Source of the DNA: Bacteroidota bacterium
GTDB lineage: Bacteria; Bacteroidota; Bacteroidia; Chitinophagales; Chitinophagaceae
DNA: 64,000 bases
Direction of reading: 5' to 3'
NCBI GenBank assembly: GCA_016712665.1
Contig: JADJQP010000001.1
Coordinates: forward strand, 744,001-808,000
This document shows, one piece after another, positions 46,491 through 56,821 of the stretch. The notes beneath the pieces were generated by a model. That model did not search any database. It was given only the letters and a program-made list of their open reading frames with translations, and had not been told where the DNA came from. Both the position numbers and the translations under genes were made by a program. Numbering within the stretch: the first letter of the stretch is position 1; every line of letters begins with the position of its first letter.

Positions 46491-47222
46491 TTAAATATTA
46501 AACAGTTCCATTACAATTTTCTTTTTTATGGGAGAAATTGGTATGTGTGTTCCATCACTCATTTCCAATGCGCCTGCTTTGGCGCTCAGATATCTAACTA
46601 TTTGTCGAGTATTCACAATATGACTATTGTGAACGCGAATAAACATCCCTTTTGGAAGAAGGGTTTCTGTCTCTTTGAGGGATCTTGAAGAAAAAGCTTT
46701 TCTGTTTTTAGTGATGGTAATGGTTGTGTATCCACCCGTGGATTCAAGATGGATGATATCAATAAACTGAACCATTTCTACTTCGGCTCGGTGCCGAACG
46801 GCTAAAAATTCACTGGAGTTCAGCCCTGGTAATGATTTTTTTTCAGCTTCCATGATTTGAACTATTCGGCTTTTACACCTCTTGCAAGCGGCGATTAGTT
46901 CTTCTATAGCAATTGGTTTGAGAAGGTAATCAACCACTGCAAACTTAAAGGCCTGAAGTGCATATTTTTCATAGGCTGTAATTAAAATGATTTGAAGAGA
47001 GGGGTCATCGAGAACTTTAATGATATCAAATCCCGTTTTATTGTGAATTTGAATATCTAGAAACAGTATTTGGGGTTTATGTTTTACCATGGTGCGTATT
47101 CCTTCCTCTACGTTTGTGGCACAAGCCAGTATTTTAATATCAGGACAATAGTTTTTGAGCAAATCTGATAAGACTTTATTATTAATTTGATCATCGTCGA
47201 TGATTACTGCGGTAAAAATCAT
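46491..47222 (-). CDS. LytTR response regulator
   Basis: Receiver (IIDDDQINNKVLSDLL; Asp in ILFLDIQIHNKTG; ITAYEKYALQAF) plus LytTR domain (FIDIIHLESTGGYTTITI, RVHNSHIVNTRQIVRY). Complete, 243 residues. It overlaps the kinase gene by about 32 nt, so it is translationally coupled and forms the second such pair in the window. Confidence 0.93.
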   Translation of the reverse strand: MIFTAVIIDDDQINNKVLSDLLKNYCPDIKILACATNVEEGIRTMVKHKPQILFLDIQIHNKTGFDIIKVLDDPSLQIILITAYEKYALQAFKFAVVDYLLKPIAIEELIAACKRCKSRIVQIMEAEKKSLPGLNSSEFLAVRHRAEVEMVQFIDIIHLESTGGYTTITITKNRKAFSSRSLKETETLLPKGMFIRVHNSHIVNTRQIVRYLSAKAGALEMSDGTHIPISPIKKKIVMELFNI

Positions 47223-50062
47223 AGTCAAAAGTAAGTTTTGGAAATGTGAAAATGGCTTCGGTGCCTATAACGGATTGATTCTTGTCGTAGCGATTCGAGA
47301 AAGAAAATTGAATATTGCGACCTATTAATTTTTCTACAATTTTCAGTTTTCTTTTCAGTAATTGAAATCCCTTAGAGGTTTCCTTATTTATCTCGCCTAG
47401 CTTGAATCCGTTTCCGTTATCAGTGATGGTGCAGAGTACATAATCGTCAGCGGATGAAAAGGTGATATTGATGGTACCTTTAGTATTTTCTTTGACGCCA
47501 TGCTTTATTGAATTTTCAACAATATTTTGGATAACTAAAGTAGGGATATACAGCATTTTAAGCGCTTCGTCATCACAATGGATATGAAATTCGAATGCGT
47601 TTTTACGTTTAATTGTTTCTAATTCGAGATAATGAGTTAGATAAATGATTTCATCTTCAATTTTGTTTAGAATTTTGCCACTTTGATCGATGGTCTTTCG
47701 AAGTATAGAGGAGAATTGAGCTATAAATTTATTCGTATTGTTTGAATCTTGCTGATTAAAAAACCCCTGAATCGCGTTCAATGAATTAAATAAGAAATGT
47801 GGATTAATAGCTGAACGCCAGGCGTTGAGTTCCAAAAAGATCATTTTATTTTTTTCTTCATTTTTTCGAAATTCAATTTTCTTCGATCTGCGAATCATGT
47901 AACTAATAATTAGGAATAAGGTCAGACCAAAGAGAAGCAGTACAATACCCTTACATAATTTTGTCTGGTAGAAGTAGGGTTTAATGATGATTGAGATGAG
48001 TAAGGTATTGCTTCTGAGGCCGTCGCCATTAACGGCATAGGACTCTAGTTGATAATTGCCGTAATCCAGTTTCGATACATTCAAATTTTGGTCTGTCGTA
48101 ATTTTGAAAGTTGAATCAATGCCCTTAATACGATAGTGGTATTGCAAAGGTGTTTTAGGACCGAACGACAAGGCATTCAAAACGAAGGTAATGGGTTGAT
48201 TGGAGTATACCGACACGCTTTTGGGCAAGCTCCACAAGGTATCGCCATTGGTGATCACTGGATTTGCGAATAAGGGGAAAGATCTTGAATGAGGAATTGC
48301 TGAGGTGGGGATGATTGATAATCCGGCCTCAGTTGCGGCGTATATGGTGTCGTTACATACTTGTAGGTCGAAAACAGTATTGGAGGGCAAGCCGTCTGAC
48401 TCAAAAAGCTGGAATATGGAGTCAGTCTTAAAATTGTAGATATTGATTCCTTTATTGGTTGCCGTAAAGAGCTCGTCTTTGTAGATGACTGATTTATAAC
48501 AGGTATTCGTGCTAAATCCGTTTGTACTGTTCATATTTTTTACCACAGTAGAATCTTTAATAAAGAACACGCCTTTTTCTGCTGTTGTGGCAATTAATAA
48601 GGAATCTTTTGTGGTCAAATCAACGGCACGATAATTAAAATGAATATTCAAAGGATAGGGAATAAATTTTTTGTCGATGTAGTACAGCGAATCCTGACTG
48701 CCCACTACTTTTTTGCCATTGTAAGTACAGTAGGAGTAGAAACGTTTGAATAATATTGAGGAATCAAATTGTGTACATTGCGGAAATCTGTTAAATCTTA
48801 TTCCATCATTGTCCAGCACAACAAGGCTGTCGTGATTGAGAAATACATTTTTTATTGAAGCATGGTATAGTTTCAATTTTTTTATGGAATTTGTTCTTAA
48901 ATTGCTTTCAATAACACCTCGATCAGTGGCAACAATAAATTTTTCTCTATTTAGACTTATTATTTTTAGGATGCGAAAACTTGTCAGCGACGTAAATTTT
49001 ACAGTTTGATGGCATTTAATTTTCCCTGTGGCCCTTTCTAAAAAAAATAGATCTCCAAAGTTATTGCCCGCAATTATATACTCATTGTTTACATGAATAT
49101 TTGTTAATGAGTTTGGTTGCGGGGTAATTTTTGAATTTTTTATTATTGAGGAATTTAGCTTAAAAAAACCTGAATGCAAAGTTGATAGCCAAATATTTTT
49201 GTTACTGTCACCATGAAAAAAGGAAGTTGAATAGTTGCTTAGAAATAGCTTAGGGTCCTTGAAATTATTTATGCTATATACTCTAAACCCTTTTTGACTA
49301 ACTAGCCAAAGGCTTGAATCCATAAGAGGAAGATTCCAATTTAAAGAAAGACTTTTAAAAAAGCCTTTACCTAGTGCACTCGTGTCAGTAATAGATACTT
49401 CGTTTTTATTATTAATATAATAACATTTGTTATTACTTATTTGTAAGCCATCAATGTAAAAGCTACTCGGATGAACAATCTTACTAAATATTTTCGTAGC
49501 CTTATCATATGTAATGGTGCAATATGAGGATATAAAATATATTTTATTATTTAATTCTGAAATGTTACACCCGGTTGCGATTTCGAAATTATTTGAGAAT
49601 TTAGTAATTTTATTACTTGGTGAGATTTGAGTGATAGTAAGTGGGACGGTCCTTATCCAAATGTTTTTGTCAAAATCTTCATATACCCTAGTAAAAGGGT
49701 ATCGACAATCTATATGACTTAGCAGATTGTCGTTATTTTTGGTTCGTACTACCTCATTATAAATGTAGGTGAGATTACATTTAAACGTCGTTAACCACAA
49801 TCTATTTTTACTATCGCAAACGATTTCAAAAACGTCATTACTTGGTAACCCGTCTTCGGTATTGAACACCTTGAATTTGCTTCCATCAAAACGGACAACA
49901 CCGGCGTCCGTACCTAACCATAGTATACCGTTTTTATCTGAAGTGACGCAGTAGATAGTGTTGGTGGGTAAGCCATCGTTTTTGGTGTACTGGGTATAAG
50001 GGTAGTCCCATTCCTGTGCTTTGCATAAGATAGAGAAAGTGACTAATGTACAAAAAGGACAA
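47191..50062 (-). CDS. Propeller-type sensor histidine kinase, LytS family
   Basis: The protein has a periplasmic propeller with VFNTEDGLPSNDVFEI-type blades, a Y_Y_Y domain near the end of the propeller, one membrane helix (GIVLLLFGLTLFLIISYMI), then SAINPHFLFNSLNAIQGF with the phosphoacceptor His and a GHKL domain (IQNIVENSIKHG, ITDNGNGF). The first ATG in frame is at 49869, but the same frame upstream encodes another propeller motif (YTKNDGLPTNTIYCVTSD) and a signal-peptide-like stretch. Removing one T from the T5 run at 50052-50056 links these to a TTG at 50062. The exact start is uncertain. Confidence 0.85.
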
Positions 50063-50135
50063 ATTTGCTATACAAAGTAGTAGGTATTGCAACAAAAATA
50101 ATACTTTTTTTAAAAATGGGCAATCGCTATCCTAT

Positions 50136-53081
50136 TTATCTAAGCAAAGTAATATCTCCTTTTCGAAATATCTTACCGCAAATGGTTTCAGCTTTCAAAT
50201 AATAATAATACGTAGAAAGAGGAGCTAATTCATTTTTGTGTTCTCCATTCCAACAATCATTTGGGTTGTCAGTTTCATATACTTTTTCTCCCCAGCGATT
50301 ATAAATTGTAAAATAGTATTTTTTAAAATTGGCATTGTGAACAATCCTTAAGCAGTCATTTAAGCCATCGTCATTTGGAGAAAATGCATTGGGAATAATG
50401 ATACCTGTTTCGTCATTATTGTAATAATACACGGTAATTGAATCGGTATCAACACAAGAACCTGTTGTGCCTGTTACATAAAAAGTGGTTGTCACTAATA
50501 CGGTAGCATTTGTAATAGGTGCTGTAGGATTACTTACTAAATTGGCTGGTGTCCAAGAGTAGTTTTGTGCGCCACTGGCTTGAAGTTGTATGATATTAAT
50601 TTCGCATTCGGCATCCTTATTTTTCGTGACTTGAACATCAATACCATCTGAAATATTGATGGACACCGTTGCTGTTCCGGTGCACCCATTTGCATCTGTT
50701 CCGGTAACAGTATAGGTAGTGCTAATATTCGGATAGGCCCAAACAGACGCACCAGCATACGTACTTAATCCCGGTGTATTGGTCCAGAGATAGGATGCGG
50801 CTCCGGATGCTGTCAACTGGACGCTATCACCTTTGCAAATTATGGGATCGTTTGGAACTACGCTGATAGGAATTTCGGGGTTTAGGGTTATAGTCACCGA
50901 ACTTGTATTTGTGCAACCATTTGCATCGGTTCCGATTACTGTATAGGTGCCATTAGCTAGTGGAACAAAAGGGACGCCATTTGTTACACCACCTGACCAA
51001 ACGTAAGACACACCACCACTTCCAATAACTGTTGTGGAACCTCCGGGACAAACCGAAGGGGGACTTGCATTTGCATTAATAATAGGCAAGGAATTCACGG
51101 TAACCGTAATGCTGGAAGTATTGCTACATCCATTTGCATCGGTACCTATAACCGTATAGGTTGAGGTGGTGACAGGCGTAAAAGGAATGCCATTAATGAC
51201 GCCGCCAGACCATGTATATGATATGCCACCTGAGCCAGTAAGCGTAGTTTGTGCACCGGGACATAGCATTGGTTGGGTTGCATTTCCTAAAATATTTGGT
51301 ATAGGAATCACATTTACAGTCACTGAAATATTTATAGGAATATTGCCGATACTGCACGAACTTGGATTCAGATTGGAGATAAATAATATGGTATATATTG
51401 TATTAACTGTGGGGTTAGCATTGAGGGTAAATGGAACATTATCTGAAACATTATTTACTATATAGGTGTTTACGCCATCTGAAATGGTAACCGAAAAAGT
51501 GCCTGCAAAATTAGGAGTAAGATCCAAAGTCAGTGTAGGGTTTTGTCCCGAACATATGGTATCGCCTGTGGCAGTTGCAGAATAGCTAACATTTGATTGG
51601 AAATAATATTTGCCCCAAAAAGCATCATTTAAACCATTATTTTGCTTCAATAAAACAGGCATGGCCGGATCAAAATCTAAATTATTGGTTGCAAAACTAC
51701 CACAGATAACGATGGAATCCATGTTTGTAGCTTTTAAAGAAAAGCCTCGTTCGCCTTGGAGTCCACCAATGCTGGAGGCACAAATAAAATTTCCAATTGT
51801 ATCAAATTGAGCAATATAAATATCAGATGTTCCTACGGCTGTAAGATTGAAAACTGCCACGGAAGGGTCAAAATCGACCGTATTTCGGTACTCACCTGTG
51901 GCAATTACTTTATCATTTATTACATCAAACCCCCAACACATACCCGCAGCATTGTTACCTAAATTATGCGCCCATTTATAATTACCATCTTTTGAGTACT
52001 TTGCTAAAAATCCGTCGGAATTTCCTGCAGAACTTAAATTTTGAATAGTTGGACCAGGGTCAAAATCAATGTTTGAACCATTAAATAGTCCTGAAATATA
52101 TGCATTGTTGTTTAAATCAATTTGAAGTTCCATTCCTAAATCTTGACCATTTCCACCTAAGCCAAAAGCCCAAACGAAATTTCCATTTACGGAATATTTC
52201 CCTAAGAAGCAATCTTCTGCGCCACTACTGTTCATCAAAAATACACCAGGACCAGGATCGAAATCAGCATTTGTGCTTATGTGATGACCAGTAATGTAAA
52301 AGGTGGTGTCATTTGGAATTATTTGAATTCTACGCACAGAACTATTTGCTCCCCATGAGGCAAGCTGTATAGCCCAAATAAAATTACTATTTGTTGTATA
52401 CTTGGCTACAAATGCATGCCCCTTTCCTAGTCCCGCAAGGTCAAAAACCCCAGGTCCAGGATCAGCATCTGCGACCGTGTTACTTGTGGCATTAATTGCT
52501 CCAACTAAATAAATATTATCCAAATCATCTACGTCTATACCTTCACCCATATCGGAATTATACTGCCCAGAAATTATGAACGCCCAAACCAATTGCGCGC
52601 CAGATGTATATTTGGCCAAAAAAATATCACCACTATGTCCAGGATCATTACCGGCCAAACCAGGAGCATTTAAATTAAATACGCCAGGACCAGGATCAAA
52701 ATCAATGTTATTTTCCCTAACAAATCCAGTCACTAGGACTTCTCCAGCATTGTTTATTTTTACCCGCATTGCACCATCTCGGTTATTTTGACCAATTCTA
52801 AAAGCCCAAATAAATTGCCCTGAAAAGGTATATTTAGCAACAAATACATCTGTTGAACCAGCAGATGTTAAATTAAAAATGCCAATTCCAGGATCAAAAT
52901 CTGCTGTGCCGCTAAACCAACCACAAACATAAACATTACCCATTTGGTCAATATCAATTGAATACGTATCATCATTTTGAGCTGACCCGATTGAGTTGAC
53001 CCATGAGGGAGTTTGCGCCTTATTGCTTATTGAAGAAAACGTAAATGACAATAAACAGAAAACCTTGAATAATATTTTCAT
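50136..53081 (-). CDS. Large secreted SBBP-repeat and Ig-like protein with T9SS type B sorting domain
   Basis: About 980 residues. A signal peptide (MKILFKVFCLLSFTFSSISNKAQ) precedes around eight SBBP-type propeller repeats of the form DDTYSIDIDQMGNVYVCGWFSG and DFDPG-G-FNL. Three or four Ig/PKD-like repeats follow (LTGSGGISYTWSGGV and TYTVIGTDANGCSNTSS types), and a T9SS type B (gliding-motility C-terminal) domain ends it: IIPNAFSPNDDGLNDCLRI to YNRWGEKVYET and GDITLLR. It is exported by the type IX system and probably attached to the surface. The ATG at 53081 is preferred to a start 20 codons upstream. Confidence 0.92.
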   Translation of the reverse strand: MKILFKVFCLLSFTFSSISNKAQTPSWVNSIGSAQNDDTYSIDIDQMGNVYVCGWFSGTADFDPGIGIFNLTSAGSTDVFVAKYTFSGQFIWAFRIGQNNRDGAMRVKINNAGEVLVTGFVRENNIDFDPGPGVFNLNAPGLAGNDPGHSGDIFLAKYTSGAQLVWAFIISGQYNSDMGEGIDVDDLDNIYLVGAINATSNTVADADPGPGVFDLAGLGKGHAFVAKYTTNSNFIWAIQLASWGANSSVRRIQIIPNDTTFYITGHHISTNADFDPGPGVFLMNSSGAEDCFLGKYSVNGNFVWAFGLGGNGQDLGMELQIDLNNNAYISGLFNGSNIDFDPGPTIQNLSSAGNSDGFLAKYSKDGNYKWAHNLGNNAAGMCWGFDVINDKVIATGEYRNTVDFDPSVAVFNLTAVGTSDIYIAQFDTIGNFICASSIGGLQGERGFSLKATNMDSIVICGSFATNNLDFDPAMPVLLKQNNGLNDAFWGKYYFQSNVSYSATATGDTICSGQNPTLTLDLTPNFAGTFSVTISDGVNTYIVNNVSDNVPFTLNANPTVNTIYTILFISNLNPSSCSIGNIPINISVTVNVIPIPNILGNATQPMLCPGAQTTLTGSGGISYTWSGGVINGIPFTPVTTSTYTVIGTDANGCSNTSSITVTVNSLPIINANASPPSVCPGGSTTVIGSGGVSYVWSGGVTNGVPFVPLANGTYTVIGTDANGCTNTSSVTITLNPEIPISVVPNDPIICKGDSVQLTASGAASYLWTNTPGLSTYAGASVWAYPNISTTYTVTGTDANGCTGTATVSINISDGIDVQVTKNKDAECEINIIQLQASGAQNYSWTPANLVSNPTAPITNATVLVTTTFYVTGTTGSCVDTDSITVYYYNNDETGIIIPNAFSPNDDGLNDCLRIVHNANFKKYYFTIYNRWGEKVYETDNPNDCWNGEHKNELAPLSTYYYYLKAETICGKIFRKGDITLLR

Positions 53082-53208
53082 AACAACTTTTTTGTAAAAC
53101 AAATTTATAAAAATTTTTGTGAAATTATTGCTTTTGCACAAGATGGCGATATTCCTATTTGTAACCTACATTTTATGAAATTTTAATAAGCAAAAACCAA
53201 TGATACAA

Positions 53209-54362
53209 TTAGTGACTATTCTCTAACAGGATCTTCCTATATTCATTTCGAAATTTCTCTGCTGAAAAATTACTCAAGGCGTACTGGTAAGCATGGTTTG
53301 ATATAGTAGAAAGGGTTTCTTTATTTGCAATTAGATTTTTAATATTTTCAAAAGCCTCATTCGCTAAATCAATTTCGCTATTAACTTGGGATAGAAGGAA
53401 TCCCTTGTAACCATGTTGGATGTGTTCAGGAATTGCATCAATTTTTGAGACCAATGGGACTGCGCCAAAGGCCATGGCCTCCATTATTACCAAAGGAAAT
53501 CCTTCCCAAGCGGAAGTCATCAAAAGAACATCATTATCTTTATGAAAATTGTACATTTCCTCACCACCCTTTAATTCTCCAATGTAAGTCCCGTCATGAA
53601 CTAGTTGATGTGGAACTTCGTCTCTGAAAGGGCCCGCTAACTTAAATTCTACAGGGAGTTTTTCTTCCCTGCACTTTCTAATAATGTCAAAAATAATCCC
53701 CACTCTTTTTTGAGGGCCTCCACGTCCTGCATAGTATACTTTTAATGGCAAGTTGAACGATCGTACATGCAAGCACTTAGGTATGTATTCAAGGCGATAG
53801 AAAATCTTGTAGAATCTCTCGACGTAATTCATGGAGATTCCTTCACGAAGATATGAGTCCTTGAATTTATATTTTATTATGTCCCCAACAATTATTCTAG
53901 TATTAATAAACTTTACAAATGGGGCCCAAACCCAGGTAAATCGAGGATCAAACATGTGAATAAGTTCATGTATTTTGATTTTTCGATTAATATGAGGTGT
54001 GAGTTTATAGGCGAAATTGCACTGACCAATAAAAACTACTGGCGATTGCTTTTGGCGATTTATATAGTAGCTGCAGATTCCCCGAAAAATTAAATTCCCC
54101 CAATAAATATATTTATTATCTGTCCACTTGCTTATCTCTTTAAAGCTTACATGAGAAAGTTGAAAAAAGTGTTTCATACCATCATTAGGAGATTTTTTTG
54201 TAAAAAACACAATAATTTTTTTGTCATCAAATGCCTTAATAATTTCTGCATTTACCCCTCTGCACCCCTATAGCATAGCCAGGGAAAAAGAAAAAGATAT
54301 CGTATTCATTTTTTAATGGGTACGCAATCGCAATTATTTTCCAAAAAAACGAACGGGAACAT
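53209..54362 (-). CDS. Glycosyltransferase family 4 protein (N-terminal frame breaks)
   Basis: The C-terminal GT-B donor domain is clear (VYYAGRGGPQKRVGIIFDI, KDNDVLLMTSAWEGFPLVIMEAMAFGAVPLVS). As read, the ATG is at 54210, but the adjoining frames upstream encode the expected N-terminus: KIIAIAYPLKNEYDIFFFFPGYAIGGAE-type motif then VNAEIIKAFDDKKIIVFF. Base losses in the two C4 runs (54255-54258 and 54265-54268) and an extra base in the A7 run (54343-54349) would give one gene starting at 54362. It is the first gene of the glycan cluster and faces the other way from the methyltransferase. Confidence 0.8.
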
Positions 54363-54430
54363 AACCAGTTGTTCAAAATATCTTTTTATTGTAAAAAAGT
54401 TTATACATCTTTGCGGAAATAATATTATCA

Positions 54431-55334
54431 ATGGATAAAAAGTACTATTATAGTTTCACCTGTTACTAAAGGACCAGTAAAATTATTATTTAATATTCCA
54501 AAGGAGATAATAATTGACCTCTATAAATCAAATGTAAATATTGATGTAAGTTATTTATTTTATAGTGTAGAAACTATCTCATTATACGAATGTTTGGATA
54601 CTGGCTATCGATTCTTTTATCCTTTTGAAATAGATGGAGACGGGCCATTTTATGAAAAATTGGAACTTATTTCTTGGTATTACGCAGATTGGAAGTGGGA
54701 CTATGAAATTGCAAAGAAATTTATCTCCTTAAAAACTATTGTTTTGGACATTGGCTGTGGCGAAGGCAAATTCCTCAATTATTTGATAAAAAATAAAGAA
54801 TGCTTTTGCACAGGTTTAGAGCTAAATGAGAAGGCACAAACCATAGCAGTTGATAATGGCATTAGAGTATTTCGAGAGTTTGTACAGGATTTTTGTAAAG
54901 AAAATGAAAGTCAATTTGATGTAGTTACATTTTTTCAGGTGCTTGAACATATTGCTGATGTTCATAGTTTTCTGACATCTGCATTATTAACTTTAAAAAC
55001 TGGGGGTAAAGTCATTTTAGCAGTTCCCAATAATGAGCCATATTATTTAAAGTATGATCGGCTTCATTTCCTTAATCTTCCTCCTCATCATATGGGATGG
55101 TGGAACAAAAAATCCCTTTCATCATTAGCTGAATTTTATAATCTCCGGCTTGACGCCACAATAAAACAACCATTGGAGCACTATAGCGCCTACACGAATA
55201 GCTATATTCAAGAAAAATTACCTAGATTGGGGTATCTGAAACCTATTATTTATCCCATTTTAAAAGTATTTTTTTATTTAAATAGATCAAGAATAAATGG
55301 AGCTTCAATCATGGCGGTATTTACAAAACTTTGA
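54431..55334 (+). CDS. Class I SAM methyltransferase (one frame break)
   Basis: The SAM-binding motif is VLDIGCGEGKFLNYL, followed by VVTFFQVLEHIADV and GGKVILAVPNNEP. The ORF as read starts at a TTG at 54594, but the frame upstream encodes a typical N-terminal extension (NIPKEIIIDLYKSNVNIDVS, LYECLDTGYRFFYPFEI). An ATG at 54431 joins it if one A is removed from the A5 run at 54437-54441. Family members modify sugars or lipids in glycan clusters. Convergent with, and overlapping by 14 nt, the TylF gene. Confidence 0.82.
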
Positions 55335-56064
55335 TTGCCATTCGTGCGGTATAATCAATTTTGTGTAGGAATAGGAAAGTATCATGCTCTTGCAGGTACT
55401 CCTCGATTGCTTTCTTTGCCCCTTCCCAGTGACCATAATCATCAATGATTAATACTCCACTTTTGCCTAGTAGTGGATATAGAAAATTCATTTCGTGCTT
55501 GGTGGACTCGTACCAATCGGTATCAAGCCTAAGTAACGCAATTTCTTTTTTGGGAATTGAATGTGGAATTGTATCTTCTACCATGCCTGGAACGAAATTT
55601 AGTTTGTTAGTAGGATAGTTTATCGTTGATAAATTATTCTTTACCTCATCTAACGAAGAAACGCACCAGCCTGATTTGCCACTAAGTTTTAACTTTGCCC
55701 AAGTTTCATGAGCAGTATTTCCTTGTGCGTCCTTGTCCTTATCCCCTGGTTCACTCATCCCCTCATAAGTATCATACATCCAAATTTCCCGATCGGTAAC
55801 ACCAAATTTTAATAGGGTGAGTGCAATTAACATAGAACTACCGCCCTTCCAAACCCCACATTCAACAAAATCACCGGGGATATTATTTTTCACAATGTAT
55901 TCAACCCCTTTATATAAGGCAAACATCCTTTCAATACTGGTCATTGTGTACGGTTTGCAACGTAGATATAAATCATAAAATTCAGCATATTCCTCCTTTT
56001 CATTATCTTTAAGCAGTTTATATCCAAATTTAGTAAAAAGTGCATTTAATGATTTTATTATCAT
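55321..56064 (-). CDS. TylF/MycF-family O-methyltransferase
   Basis: About 247 residues with the family signature NIPGDFVECGVWKGGSSML, WMYDTYEGMSEPG, LRLDTDWYESTKHEM (metal-binding Asp) and GVLIIDDYGHWEGAKKAI. TylF/MycF enzymes methylate deoxysugar hydroxyls using SAM and Mg2+. I prefer the ATG at 56064 (MIIKSLNALF), because an upstream start would overlap the divergent promoter. Here it may methylate a surface-glycan sugar. Confidence 0.88.
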   Translation of the reverse strand: MIIKSLNALFTKFGYKLLKDNEKEEYAEFYDLYLRCKPYTMTSIERMFALYKGVEYIVKNNIPGDFVECGVWKGGSSMLIALTLLKFGVTDREIWMYDTYEGMSEPGDKDKDAQGNTAHETWAKLKLSGKSGWCVSSLDEVKNNLSTINYPTNKLNFVPGMVEDTIPHSIPKKEIALLRLDTDWYESTKHEMNFLYPLLGKSGVLIIDDYGHWEGAKKAIEEYLQEHDTFLFLHKIDYTARMAIKVL

Positions 56065-56075
56065 CTTATATAACC

Positions 56076-56083
56076 TATTTTTG
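56076..56083 (+). promoter_or_regulatory. TAnnTTTG -7 box (TATTTTTG)
   Basis: Ends 6 nt before the GTG of the methyltransferase gene, supporting the GTG start and a leaderless transcript for the methyltransferase-flippase unit. Confidence 0.5.
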
Positions 56084-56089
56084 TTTTTC

Positions 56090-56821
56090 GTGAATAAATT
56101 CAAACCCAACAAATCTAATACATTTTTTTCCAAAAATAGGATTGGAGCCTTCTACAACCCACTATATTTTACAAGAAGAGAACTTTACAAAGCAATCGAA
56201 ATATTAGCTCCACAGCTTTCAGGAAAGTTGATTGACGTTGGTTGCGGTACTAAACCCTATAAAAATCTATTTTGCAATGTAAATGAATACATTGGTCTTG
56301 ATGTAGAAGTAAGTGGGAACTCGGATACGAAATCTATAGTAGATATTTATTATGATGGGAAAACATTTCCGTTTGAAAGCCAATCAGTTGATTGCGTATT
56401 TTCATCTGAAGTTTTTGAACATATTTTTAACCTAGAAGAAATTATTGTCGAAATAAATCGGGTTCTGAGGGATGGCGGTTTGCTATTGGCCACATGTCCC
56501 TTCCTATGGCCTGAACATGAAGTTCCTTACGATTTTGCAAGGTATACTTCATTTGCCATTCAAGATCTATTAGAGCGTAATGGCTTCGAGGTGGTTACTT
56601 TTCAAAAAACAGGAAATTTTTTTACGGCCGTTTTGCAAATGCAGGCATTATACCTTTACTTTTTTATCAACAAAATTCCCTTAGTAAGTCGGCTATTTTT
56701 TATTATTTTCATTTCCCCAATCTTTATTTTCGGTTCGGCAATTAATATAATCTTGCCAAAATTTATGCAGCGAAAAGACCTTTATCTTAATAATGTTATT
56801 TTAGCCAAAAAAATCTCCTAA
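56090..56821 (+). CDS. Class I SAM methyltransferase
   Basis: About 243 residues. KLIDVGCGTKPYKNLF is the SAM-binding motif, followed by YIGLDVE, VDCVFSSEVFEHI and VLRDGGLLLATCPF, then a C-terminal hydrophobic segment that may associate with the membrane (YLYFFINKIPLVSRLFFIIF). The GTG at 56090 is placed after the promoter box. The flippase gene starts directly after its stop. Confidence 0.85.
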   Translation: MNKFKPNKSNTFFSKNRIGAFYNPLYFTRRELYKAIEILAPQLSGKLIDVGCGTKPYKNLFCNVNEYIGLDVEVSGNSDTKSIVDIYYDGKTFPFESQSVDCVFSSEVFEHIFNLEEIIVEINRVLRDGGLLLATCPFLWPEHEVPYDFARYTSFAIQDLLERNGFEVVTFQKTGNFFTAVLQMQALYLYFFINKIPLVSRLFFIIFISPIFIFGSAINIILPKFMQRKDLYLNNVILAKKIS

